From assembly GCA_045652425.1 (NCBI GenBank), contig JAZRUG010000007.1:5902-69901 (forward strand): a stretch of 64,000 nt of DNA, in the 5' to 3' direction. This document shows, one piece after another, positions 34,329 through 41,461 of this stretch (position 1 is its first letter; the number at the start of each line of letters is the position of its first letter). Below the pieces are notes generated by a model. That model saw only the letters and a program-made list of their open reading frames with translations, searched no databases and was not told the DNA's origin. The translations under genes and the position numbers were made by a program. This DNA comes from RGIG1995 sp045652425 (GTDB lineage Bacteria; Bacillota; Clostridia; Oscillospirales; CAG-272).

Positions 34329-34517
34329 TTAAGCGTTCTTCTCACGAAGAATTGTCATTACGCGTGCGATATCCTTCTTGACATCTGCAATTCTGTGAGG
34401 GTTGTCAAGCTGGTTTATCGAATGCTGGAAGCGGAGGTTAAACAGTTCGCCCTTAAGCTCAGCAAGTTTTGCATTGAGCTCTTCGGAAGTTAATTTTCTG
34501 ATTTCTTCAACTTTCAC
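34329..34517 (-). CDS. rpmC: 50S ribosomal protein L29
   Basis: This 62-residue two-helix protein sits at the peptide exit tunnel near the SRP and trigger-factor site. The motif L-F-N-L-R-F-Q-H-S-I-N-Q-L is diagnostic. It is 3 bases from rplP. Confidence 0.97.
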   Translation of the reverse strand: MKVEEIRKLTSEELNAKLAELKGELFNLRFQHSINQLDNPHRIADVKKDIARVMTILREKNA

Positions 34518-34520
34518 GGC

Positions 34521-34955
34521 TTATACCTCCTCATCTTCGGATGCAGCGCTTTCCTTAACTACAAACTTGCACTTAATAGGAAGCTTGTGAGATGCAAGAC
34601 GCATAGCTTCTCTTGCAGCTTCTACTTCAACGCCGTCCATTTCAAACATTACTCTTCCGGGCTTAACAACAGCTACCCAGTATTCGGGAGAACCTTTACC
34701 GGAACCCATTCGAGTTTCAGCAGGTTTTTCTGTTATAGGCTTGTCCGGGAAAATCTTAATCCAAACTTTACCGCCACGCTTTACGTAACGTGTCATAGCA
34801 ATACGGGCTGCTTCTATCTGGTTGCTTGTGATCCAAGCGGGTTCTGTAGCTACGAGGCCGTATGAACCGTAGGAGATAGTGTTGCCACGAGTTGCCTTAC
34901 CTTTAAGTCTACCGCGCTGTACGCGTCTGTATTTTACTCTCTTAGGCATTAACAT
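34521..34955 (-). CDS. rplP: 50S ribosomal protein L16
   Basis: L16 (144 residues) organises the A-site region of the large subunit. The opening M-L-M-P-K-R-V-K-Y-R-R-V-Q-R-G-R and the loop R-M-G-S-G-K-G-S-P-E-Y-W-V near residue 81 are conserved. The start lies 3 bases after rpsC. Confidence 0.98.
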   Translation of the reverse strand: MLMPKRVKYRRVQRGRLKGKATRGNTISYGSYGLVATEPAWITSNQIEAARIAMTRYVKRGGKVWIKIFPDKPITEKPAETRMGSGKGSPEYWVAVVKPGRVMFEMDGVEVEAAREAMRLASHKLPIKCKFVVKESAASEDEEV

Positions 34956-34958
34956 AGC

Positions 34959-35720
34959 TTACTTTGCGCCCCCTTCTTTGCGTTCTCTTCTAGGAGCACG
35001 GTCGTTTCTGTCGCGTCTTTGACGATTGTCGCGACGGTCACGCTTGTCGGGCTTAACGTCTACCTTTGCTTCTGCAAAGCGGTTCTTGCCGTCGTGAAGT
35101 ACTTCACCCTTGTAGATCCAAACCTTAACACCGATCTTACCGTATGTTGTGTTTGCTTCAAAGAAGCCATACTCAATATCAGCGCGAAGTGTCTGAAGCG
35201 GAATAGTACCTTCATGATAGTGCTCACTTCTTGCGATTTCAGCGCCGCCCAAACGACCGCTACATGTTACCTTGATACCCTTAGCACCAAGTCTCATTGT
35301 ACGACCGATTGCCTGCTTCATAGCACGGCGGAACGAAATTCTGCGTTCAAGCTGTCCTGCAATGCTTTCAGCAACGAGCTGTGCATTGAGATCAGGATAC
35401 TTAACTTCTACAACGTTTACAGATACGGGCTTGTTGAGCATACCTTCGAGTGTAAGGCGGAGTTTTTCAATTTCTGCGCCGCCGCGTCCGATAATCATAC
35501 CGGGCTTAGCGCAGTGAATGAATACTCTCACTCTTGCACTGTCTCTTTCAATCTCAACCTTAGGAACGCCTGCAGCCTGCAAACTCTTCTTAAGATAATT
35601 TCTTACTTTATAGTCGGATACAAGCGTATCGCCAAAGCACTCGTCTTTTTCGAACCATCTTGAATCCCAGTTTTTAATTACGCCCACACGTAAGCCGTGG
35701 GGATTAACCTTCTGACCCAT
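34959..35720 (-). CDS. rpsC: 30S ribosomal protein S3 with basic C-terminal tail
   Basis: S3 (253 residues) lines the mRNA entry tunnel. The KH domain motif I-I-G-R-G-G-A-E-I is near residue 78 and the S3 C-terminal domain follows. Residues 218-253 are an arginine- and aspartate-rich tail (R-D-R-R-D-N-R-Q-R-R-D-R), longer than in E. coli, likely disordered and RNA-binding. Confidence 0.98.
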   Translation of the reverse strand: MGQKVNPHGLRVGVIKNWDSRWFEKDECFGDTLVSDYKVRNYLKKSLQAAGVPKVEIERDSARVRVFIHCAKPGMIIGRGGAEIEKLRLTLEGMLNKPVSVNVVEVKYPDLNAQLVAESIAGQLERRISFRRAMKQAIGRTMRLGAKGIKVTCSGRLGGAEIARSEHYHEGTIPLQTLRADIEYGFFEANTTYGKIGVKVWIYKGEVLHDGKNRFAEAKVDVKPDKRDRRDNRQRRDRNDRAPRRERKEGGAK

Positions 35721-35737
35721 TTTCGCTTGCTCCTTTC

Positions 35738-36094
35738 TTATACTCTTTCTTTTACGACAATTGTCATATGGCTTGTTCTCTTCAATATTCTGTCTGCGGA
35801 ACCTCTTGCTCTGGGCATCATTCTCTTAAGAGTGGGGCCGGGGCATACGTAGCATTCCGATACATAAAGGTTTTTGCCGTCCATATTGAAGTTGTTTTCT
35901 GCATTAGCAACAGCGCTGTTCAACAACTTGAGAAGATATTCAGCTGCTGAATTGGGGATATTCTTAAGGATTGCCTGTGCCTTCTCCGTGTCTTTGTTTC
36001 TGATAAGATCAAGTACAATCTTTACCTTACGCGGTGAAATTCTGGCATATCTGAGAATCGCTCTTGCTTCTTTTACCTGTGCATTTGCTTCCAT
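35738..36094 (-). CDS. rplV: 50S ribosomal protein L22
   Basis: The 118-residue protein has a beta-hairpin lining the exit tunnel (P-R-A-R-G-S-A-D-R-I near the end). The site where macrolide-resistance changes occur in other species is in that hairpin and looks unaltered here. Confidence 0.98.
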   Translation of the reverse strand: MEANAQVKEARAILRYARISPRKVKIVLDLIRNKDTEKAQAILKNIPNSAAEYLLKLLNSAVANAENNFNMDGKNLYVSECYVCPGPTLKRMMPRARGSADRILKRTSHMTIVVKERV

Positions 36095-36124
36095 TACGGA
36101 TGATTCCTCCCTTCATTTCCCGTC

Positions 36125-36403
36125 TTATTTTGTGTTACTTGTCTTGGAACCGGAGTGGCCCTTGAACAATCTTGTAGGTGCGAATTCACCGAGCTTGTGT
36201 CCAACCATATCTTCGGTAATATATACCGGGATGTGCTTTCTACCGTCGTGAACTGCAATGGTGTGACCTACAAATTCCGGGAATATTGTGGAGGCCCTTG
36301 ACCATGTCTTTATAACTTTCTTTTCATTGGCTTCGTTCATCGCAGCAATTCTTGCGAAAAGCTTTTCTTCGACAAACGGTCCCTTTTTCAAGCTTCTGCT
36401 CAT
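36125..36403 (-). CDS. rpsS: 30S ribosomal protein S19
   Basis: S19 (92 residues) pairs with S13 in the head of the small subunit. M-S-R-S-L-K-K-G-P-F-V at the start and L-G-E-F-A-P-T-R near residue 72 are canonical. Confidence 0.98.
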   Translation of the reverse strand: MSRSLKKGPFVEEKLFARIAAMNEANEKKVIKTWSRASTIFPEFVGHTIAVHDGRKHIPVYITEDMVGHKLGEFAPTRLFKGHSGSKTSNTK

Positions 36404-36420
36404 TTATCGGTACCTCCTTC

Positions 36421-37251
36421 TTATTTGCCGTTTCTGTGCTTCAAAATGAATTTTTCGGTTCTTGCCTTCTTATTACGTGTCTTGTAACCAAGAGCAGGTT
36501 TACCCCAAGGGGTAACAGGAGAGGGCTGACCGATAGGTGAACGGCCTTCACCACCACCGTGAGGGTGGTCAACGGGGTTCATTACAGAACCACGAACTGT
36601 GGGACGGATACCCATGTGGCGTTTACGTCCTGCTTTACCGATCTTAACTGTGTCATGCTCGATGTTACCAACCTGACCGATTGTAGCCTGGCAGTTAAGA
36701 CGAACAAGACGAACTTCGCCGGAAGGCAAACGAACCTGTGCCATACCGTTTTCTTTAGCCATAAGCTGTGCTGCAGCACCTGCAGAACGAACCAACTGGC
36801 CGCCTTTTCCGGGGTACAACTCAATGTTGTAAATGAATGTACCAACGGGGATCTTTTCTATGGGAAGCGTGTTACCTACTTTGATATCAGCGTCAGCGCC
36901 TGTGTAAACAGTGTCGCCTGCTGTAAGTCCTGCAGGAGCTACCATATATTTCTTATCGCCTGCTTCGTTTTCGAGAAGTGCAATGTAAGCGGTTCTGTTA
37001 GGATCGTATTCAATACCGATAACCTTTTCAGCACCTGCAACTTCACGCTTGAAGTCGATAAGTCTGTATTTCTTCTTGTTACCGCCGCCCTTGTGACGAA
37101 CAGTAATTCTACCGTAGCTGTTACGGCCGGAGTGCTTCTTAAGTGTTGTAAGAAGACTCTTTTCGGGGGTAAACTTTGTTACTTCGTCGAAAGAAGGAGT
37201 TGACATGTGTCTTCTCGACGGAGTAGTCGGTTTGTATTTAATAGCTGCCAT
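36421..37251 (-). CDS. rplB: 50S ribosomal protein L2
   Basis: L2 (276 residues) is needed for subunit joining and peptidyl transfer. It has the tandem OB/SH3-like domains and the invariant N-P-V-D-H-P-H-G-G-G-E-G near residue 226, which includes the histidine near the peptidyl transferase centre. Confidence 0.98.
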   Translation of the reverse strand: MAAIKYKPTTPSRRHMSTPSFDEVTKFTPEKSLLTTLKKHSGRNSYGRITVRHKGGGNKKKYRLIDFKREVAGAEKVIGIEYDPNRTAYIALLENEAGDKKYMVAPAGLTAGDTVYTGADADIKVGNTLPIEKIPVGTFIYNIELYPGKGGQLVRSAGAAAQLMAKENGMAQVRLPSGEVRLVRLNCQATIGQVGNIEHDTVKIGKAGRKRHMGIRPTVRGSVMNPVDHPHGGGEGRSPIGQPSPVTPWGKPALGYKTRNKKARTEKFILKHRNGK

Positions 37252-37269
37252 TTCTGTACTCCTCCTTCA

Positions 37270-37563
37270 TTAGATCATGCCATCGAAGAATTCGATTGTT
37301 TTGGAATCTTCAGTAAGAGTAACAATAGCTTTCTTCCAAGCTTTCTTGTAGCCTGCATGAACGCCGACTCTTCTGGGCTTCTTCTTCATGTTGATCGTAT
37401 TTACATCAGCAACCTTAACTTTGAAAAGCTCTTCAACTGCGCTTGCAATTTCAGGCTTGGTTGCGCTCTTCATTACTTCGAAGGTGTATGTCTTATCAGC
37501 AATTCTCGCCATACTGTCTTCTGTAATGATCGGTCTGACAATAATATCCTGTGCTGTTTTCAT
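37270..37563 (-). CDS. rplW: 50S ribosomal protein L23
   Basis: The 97-residue protein at the tunnel exit docks trigger factor and SRP. I-I-V-R-P-I-I-T-E-D-S and the V-N-T-I-N-M-K-K-K-P-R-R loop are present. It overlaps rplD by one base. Confidence 0.98.
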   Translation of the reverse strand: MKTAQDIIVRPIITEDSMARIADKTYTFEVMKSATKPEIASAVEELFKVKVADVNTINMKKKPRRVGVHAGYKKAWKKAIVTLTEDSKTIEFFDGMI

Positions 37564-38186
37564 TATGCGTACACCTCTTCCATCTTAGAAACCGCTGCCT
37601 GAGCAACTACGAAGCTGTCGCAGTTCAATACGTCATACACGTTAATTGTGTTGACCTGAGCTGTCTTAACTCCGGGAATGTTTGCGAAGCTCTTGATAAC
37701 CTTGGCATCTGCTTCGGGAAGCACTACCAATGTCTTCTTTGCTGCGCCGATTGCTTCAAGCATTGCTTTCATGGTCTTTGTCTTATATTCCTCAGTTGCG
37801 ATGCTGTCAACAACAATCATGTTGCCGTTTGCAACTTTATCGGAAAGTGCACCCAAGAGTGCAAGACGTCTTGTTTTCTTGTTCAGGGTAACTCTGTATT
37901 CGCGGGGCTTAGGACCAAGTGCTACGCCACCGTGTGTCCACTGAGGAGATCTTGTTGAACCCTGTCTTGCACGACCGGATCCCTTCTGTCTCCAAGGCTT
38001 TCTACCGCCACCGGAAACCTCTGTACGAGTAAGAGTTGACTGTGTACCCTGTCTCTGATTCATAAGATATGCTCTGACTGCAGAGTGGATTACGGCTTCG
38101 TTAACTTCTACAGCGAATACTGCATCGTTAAGAGCGATTTCTCCAACTTCCTTACCAGCCATATTAACTACTTTTACGTTTGGCAT
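37563..38186 (-). CDS. rplD: 50S ribosomal protein L4
   Basis: L4 (207 residues) has an extended loop reaching the exit tunnel (R-K-P-W-R-Q-K-G-S-G-R-A-R near residue 64). In E. coli it represses the S10 operon by acting on the leader. Here the operon leader has an attenuator, but whether L4 or another protein acts on it is unknown. Confidence 0.98.
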   Translation of the reverse strand: MPNVKVVNMAGKEVGEIALNDAVFAVEVNEAVIHSAVRAYLMNQRQGTQSTLTRTEVSGGGRKPWRQKGSGRARQGSTRSPQWTHGGVALGPKPREYRVTLNKKTRRLALLGALSDKVANGNMIVVDSIATEEYKTKTMKAMLEAIGAAKKTLVVLPEADAKVIKSFANIPGVKTAQVNTINVYDVLNCDSFVVAQAAVSKMEEVYA

Positions 38187-38206
38187 TACTTATTTCCTCC
38201 TTCCGC

Positions 38207-38836
38207 TTACGCTTTAACCGCATTGCGGATGAACACGATACCGCCTTTAGCACCGGGAACGGCACCTTTTACAGCAATAATGTTCTTTTCTGCATCGATT
38301 TTTGCAACAGCAAGGTTAAGAACTGTAACCTGTTCGTTACCGTACTGACCTGCCATGTGTTTGTTCTTAAAGATTCTCGCGGGGTCGATAACACCCATAG
38401 AACCTGACTGACGGTGGATAGGACCTACGCCGTGAGTCTTCATGAGAGTGTGCTGGTTCCATCTCTTGATAGCACCTGTGTAACCATGACCTTTTGTAAT
38501 ACCGGTAATGTCGACCTTTTCACCTGCGGCAAAGATGTCTGCGGTGACGGTATCGCCAAGCTTGTAGCCGGAAATGTCGTCGAGTCTGAATTCTTTCAAG
38601 TGCTTCTTCATGGAAACGCCGGCCTTCTTCAAGTGACCAGCTTCAGCCTTGCTCAGCTTTCTTTCGGCTACATCCATAAAGCCGAGCTGAACTGCCTCAT
38701 AACCATCTGTTTCGTTTGTTTTGATCTGCGAAACCACACAAGGTCCCGCTTCGATTACGGTTACCGGAATTACGTTGCCTTTTTCGTCGAAAATCTGTGT
38801 CATCCCGAGTTTCTTACCGATGATCGCTTTTTTCAT
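38207..38836 (-). CDS. rplC: 50S ribosomal protein L3
   Basis: L3 (209 residues) initiates 50S assembly. The start at 38836 gives M-K-K-A-I-I-G-K-K-L-G-M-T-Q-I-F, the family opening, with AGGAGG upstream. A frame 17 codons longer has no support. G-H-G-Y-T-G-A-I-K-R-W-N near residue 128 marks the loop near the peptidyl transferase centre. Confidence 0.98.
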   Translation of the reverse strand: MKKAIIGKKLGMTQIFDEKGNVIPVTVIEAGPCVVSQIKTNETDGYEAVQLGFMDVAERKLSKAEAGHLKKAGVSMKKHLKEFRLDDISGYKLGDTVTADIFAAGEKVDITGITKGHGYTGAIKRWNQHTLMKTHGVGPIHRQSGSMGVIDPARIFKNKHMAGQYGNEQVTVLNLAVAKIDAEKNIIAVKGAVPGAKGGIVFIRNAVKA

Positions 38837-38922
38837 CTTTCTTTTTCCTCCTGTTAGGTTATTGGTTGGAAAATCCAACGTGACCAAGACCTTTCGGCCT
38901 CATATCAAAACCGTAATATTAA

Positions 38923-39234
38923 TTACAGCTTGATTTCGATTTCAACACCGGCGGGAAGTTCAAGACTTGTGAAAGCCTTAACTGCTTCTTCTGACGGTTT
39001 GATTACGTCAATAAGACGTTTGTGAGTTCTCAACTCGAACTGTTCGCGGCTGTCCTTGTACTTGTGAACAGCACGAAGGATCGTAACTACCTCTTTTTCG
39101 GTAGGAAGCGGAATAGGACCGGATACCTTAGCACCGTTTCTCTTCGCTGTTTCAACGATCTTCTCTGAAGCCTGGTCGATCAATGTGTGATCGTAGCTCT
39201 TAAGACGGATTCTGAGTTTCTCAATAACTGCCAT
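38923..39234 (-). CDS. rpsJ: 30S ribosomal protein S10
   Basis: This 103-residue protein is the first gene of the supercluster. S10 (also NusE) acts in the ribosome head and in antitermination complexes. R-I-R-L-K-S-Y-D-H near residue 8 and G-P-I-P-L-P-T near 40 are conserved. AAAGGAGG precedes the start. No tuf gene lies upstream, so this operon has its own promoter and leader. Confidence 0.98.
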   Translation of the reverse strand: MAVIEKLRIRLKSYDHTLIDQASEKIVETAKRNGAKVSGPIPLPTEKEVVTILRAVHKYKDSREQFELRTHKRLIDVIKPSEEAVKAFTSLELPAGVEIEIKL

Positions 39235-39490
39235 TTGTTTTGCCTCCTTTTAAATAATACACTCCATTTAAAAGGGCCGAAATTGTTCTCAACACTCTGC
39301 CGCGTGTTTTGTGGTGAACCCTACAAAAAACGGAATTTGCCTGCAACTCTTGGCAAAATCCGGGTAACGTCCGCACCAAAAGGCACGGGAAAGTGTTTAG
39401 CAATTTGCTGTCGCCCGGTTAAATATCGGACATACTCCACGAAAATTACCTGCATTTCTGCAGCAACCTCTCGCTTCAACGCACATCAAG
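39235..39490 (-). promoter_or_regulatory. Long structured leader of the rpsJ operon
   Basis: About 255 bases separate the predicted transcription start (near 39490) from rpsJ. The leader has several possible stems and ends with an intrinsic terminator. CCGGG at 39414-39418 (minus strand) can pair with CCCGG at 39360-39364, which includes the foot of the terminator stem, so an alternative antiterminator fold is possible. No ORF was seen. Confidence 0.6.
39325..39362 (-). terminator. Attenuator in the rpsJ leader
   Basis: On the minus strand an 11-position stem with one mismatch (39352-39362 with 39331-39341) and a 10-base loop is followed by six T (39330-39325). It lies upstream of an entire essential operon, so regulated readthrough is implied. 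Confidence 0.75.
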
Positions 39491-39497
39491 CCTTATG

Positions 39498-39526
39498 ATT
39501 ATATCATAATCTCCCCATAATTGCAA
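39498..39526 (-). promoter_or_regulatory. Promoter of the S10-spc-alpha supercluster
   Basis: TTGCAA (39521-39526) and a perfect TATAAT (39498-39503) are 17 bases apart, with TGA before the -10 (extended -10). Confidence 0.85.
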
Positions 39527-39614
39527 TAGTTTTACATATTTTTCTCTATCATATCTGTAGAACTTTTTACTATTTTTAACCACTTTTATTGACAATATGC
39601 ACAATTTTACCCAA

Positions 39615-40133
39615 TTAAAAGAAGATTCTGCAAAGAAAAACGGCAAAAACCACGCAAAATAACGACGTAATAAAGGCAATTACCGCAGTAAAACGTATTT
39701 TTTTAACCCCGACAGCCCCAAAATAGACCGAAATTATGTACAAAAGAGTGTCCGACGAGCCTGCAATTACCGACGCACACCGCCCGGCAAAGCTATCAGC
39801 GCCGTATTTTTCAAAAATATCGGCAATTAAAGCGGTAGACGCGCCCCCCGAAAGAGGTCTTACGAGTATAAGAGGTATTATTTCCGACGGAATTCCAATC
39901 TTAACGCCGATAGGCGCAAGGAATTTCGCTAAAGCATCTGCTGCGCCGCTTGAATTAAACATAGAAATTGCACACACTAAAGCAATTAATGTCGGCAATA
40001 ACCCCACCGCCGTTTTCATTCCTTCGCCTGCACCTGACGTAAATTCAGAAAACAAGTCTTTTTTTGAAAAAAACATTCCAAGCCCGGTTAATGCTAAAAC
40101 CAAAGGAACAATCATTTTTGATATTACAGACAT
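39615..40133 (-). CDS. spmB: Spore maturation protein B
   Basis: This 172-residue membrane protein with about four helices works with SpmA in dehydrating the spore core. The nucleoside-recognition (gate) domain features V-R-P-L-S-G-G-A-S-T near residue 90 and A-G-S-S-D-T-L-L-Y near 128 are diagnostic. It is 28 bases after spmA. Confidence 0.92.
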   Translation of the reverse strand: MSVISKMIVPLVLALTGLGMFFSKKDLFSEFTSGAGEGMKTAVGLLPTLIALVCAISMFNSSGAADALAKFLAPIGVKIGIPSEIIPLILVRPLSGGASTALIADIFEKYGADSFAGRCASVIAGSSDTLLYIISVYFGAVGVKKIRFTAVIAFITSLFCVVFAVFLCRIFF

Positions 40134-40161
40134 ACGACTCTCTGAAAAATTCCTTCCTATT

Positions 40162-40758
40162 TTATATATATATATTATTATATGACTTCTTAAAACAGAA
40201 AATCTTCACCAAGATAATCCCCAACACAGCCGTAACAAACGAGCATATCCATATAGGTACCACTACTTCTAATGCATCAACACTTCCCGCGGTTTGCCTC
40301 AAAGCTATAAGAGTCGTCGGAAACAAATCCAAAGATGCCGTTCCCAAAACCGTAAACATAACCATATCGTTCGAGGCTATTGCTTTTTCAACGTTGTTTT
40401 GCTGTAACTTTTCCATAGCTTTTATAGCCAAAGGCGTTGCTGCATTGCCTATCCCGAATATATTCGCACTGATGCTTACGGCAATTTCCCCGAGACCGTT
40501 ATTTTTGCGATGCGCATCGGGAAAAAGAAATTTAAGCAAGGGCGACATTACTTTCGAAAATTTTTCAATTAACCCCGAAGCCGAGGCGACACGCATAACA
40601 CCATTCCACAAACACATGGTACCTACCAAAGAGATTGTTAACGAAACGGCACTCGAAGCACCTTCAAAAATCGCCCCACTCATTTGTTCGATATTTCCGT
40701 TAACAACGCCAAAAACAAACGATATTACACATATCAGACCACATATTTTACCTATCAT
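40162..40758 (-). CDS. spmA: Spore maturation protein A
   Basis: The 198-residue membrane protein has the gate-domain motif F-G-I-G-N-A-A-T-P-L near residue 110. SpmA and SpmB together affect spore heat resistance, and their presence suggests that the organism sporulates or recently did. AGGAG precedes the ATG, and the operon diverges from an AbrB-type gene. Confidence 0.93.
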   Translation of the reverse strand: MIGKICGLICVISFVFGVVNGNIEQMSGAIFEGASSAVSLTISLVGTMCLWNGVMRVASASGLIEKFSKVMSPLLKFLFPDAHRKNNGLGEIAVSISANIFGIGNAATPLAIKAMEKLQQNNVEKAIASNDMVMFTVLGTASLDLFPTTLIALRQTAGSVDALEVVVPIWICSFVTAVLGIILVKIFCFKKSYNNIYI

Positions 40759-40792
40759 ATATTAAACTCCTAAAAAATATTTTTGGAAAATA

Positions 40793-40821
40793 TTGACAAT
40801 TTATAATATTTATGGTAGAAT
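40793..40821 (+). promoter_or_regulatory. Promoter of the AbrB-type gene
   Basis: TTGACA (40793-40798) and TAGAAT (40816-40821) are 17 bases apart. Confidence 0.7.
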
Positions 40822-40868
40822 ATCATAGAAATTAGCAGAATTATTATTAAAAAAAGGGGAATTTAATC

Positions 40869-41111
40869 ATGAAATCTACAGGTATAGTAAGAAAAATTGA
40901 CTCTCTCGGACGTTTTGTAATACCGATTGAGCTTCGCAACGTTTTGGAAATCTCCACAAGCGATTCCATAGAAATTTTCACAGACGAAGACAAGATAATT
41001 TTGAAGAAGTATCAGCCTGCTTGTCTGTTCTGCGGAAATGCAGATGACATTACCTATTACAAGGGAAAGCTTATTTGCAAAAACTGCCTTGAGGAATTGA
41101 AAAACGCATAA
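40869..41111 (+). CDS. AbrB-family transition-state regulator with zinc ribbon
   Basis: The 80-residue protein has an N-terminal swapped-hairpin DNA-binding domain (G-I-V-R-K-I-D-S-L-G-R-F-V-I-P near residue 5) like AbrB and SpoVT. The C-terminal part has two C-x-x-C pairs (C-L-F-C, C-K-N-C), a small zinc ribbon found in several clostridial members. Such proteins usually repress stationary-phase genes. The spmA neighbour suggests a link to sporulation timing (inference). Confidence 0.88.
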   Translation: MKSTGIVRKIDSLGRFVIPIELRNVLEISTSDSIEIFTDEDKIILKKYQPACLFCGNADDITYYKGKLICKNCLEELKNA

Positions 41112-41204
41112 ATTTACCCCATATATTTTATGTGCAATATTAACAGTTTATCACTTAAAATTACTACACTATTTTTCAAAAAATTTTTTCATCTACATAT
41201 TGTG

Positions 41205-41234
41205 TCGTCGGTGTAATGCCGACGACTTTTTTTG
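41205..41234 (+). terminator. Terminator after the AbrB-type gene
   Basis: A perfect 8-base GC-rich stem (41205-41212 with 41220-41227) is followed by seven T. The rest of the 350-base gap up to nrdD holds only the nrdD control region. Confidence 0.85.
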
Positions 41235-41334
41235 TAATAAATATCAGTATATCAACTCACAAAAAACCACATAATACAAGGCTTTTCTTAACCTTTTACG
41301 CCCCTACTTCTCCGCCCCCTGTTTTACACCAGAT

Positions 41335-41382
41335 ATACAACATATAGTGATACGCAAAACTATTGACATCTATATATTGTGC
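41335..41382 (+). promoter_or_regulatory. Pair of NrdR-like boxes upstream of nrdD
   Basis: Two 16-base sites, 41335-41350 and 41367-41382, match the remembered NrdR palindrome (ACAC-W-ATATAT-W-GTGT) at 13 and 12 positions. They start 32 bases apart, three helical turns, the usual NrdR spacing. The second lies between the -35 and -10, so binding would block transcription when dATP is high. Confidence 0.75.
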
Positions 41383-41392
41383 GTGGTATAAT
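41363..41392 (+). promoter_or_regulatory. Promoter of nrdD-nrdG
   Basis: TTGACA (41363-41368) and TATAAT (41387-41392) are separated by 18 bases, with TGG before the -10. Confidence 0.8.
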
Positions 41393-41461
41393 ATACAAAC
41401 TAACCACAAAATATATAAAAAATTACAATAAAAAGGGAAATACGGGAAAAAGGAGAATTAA

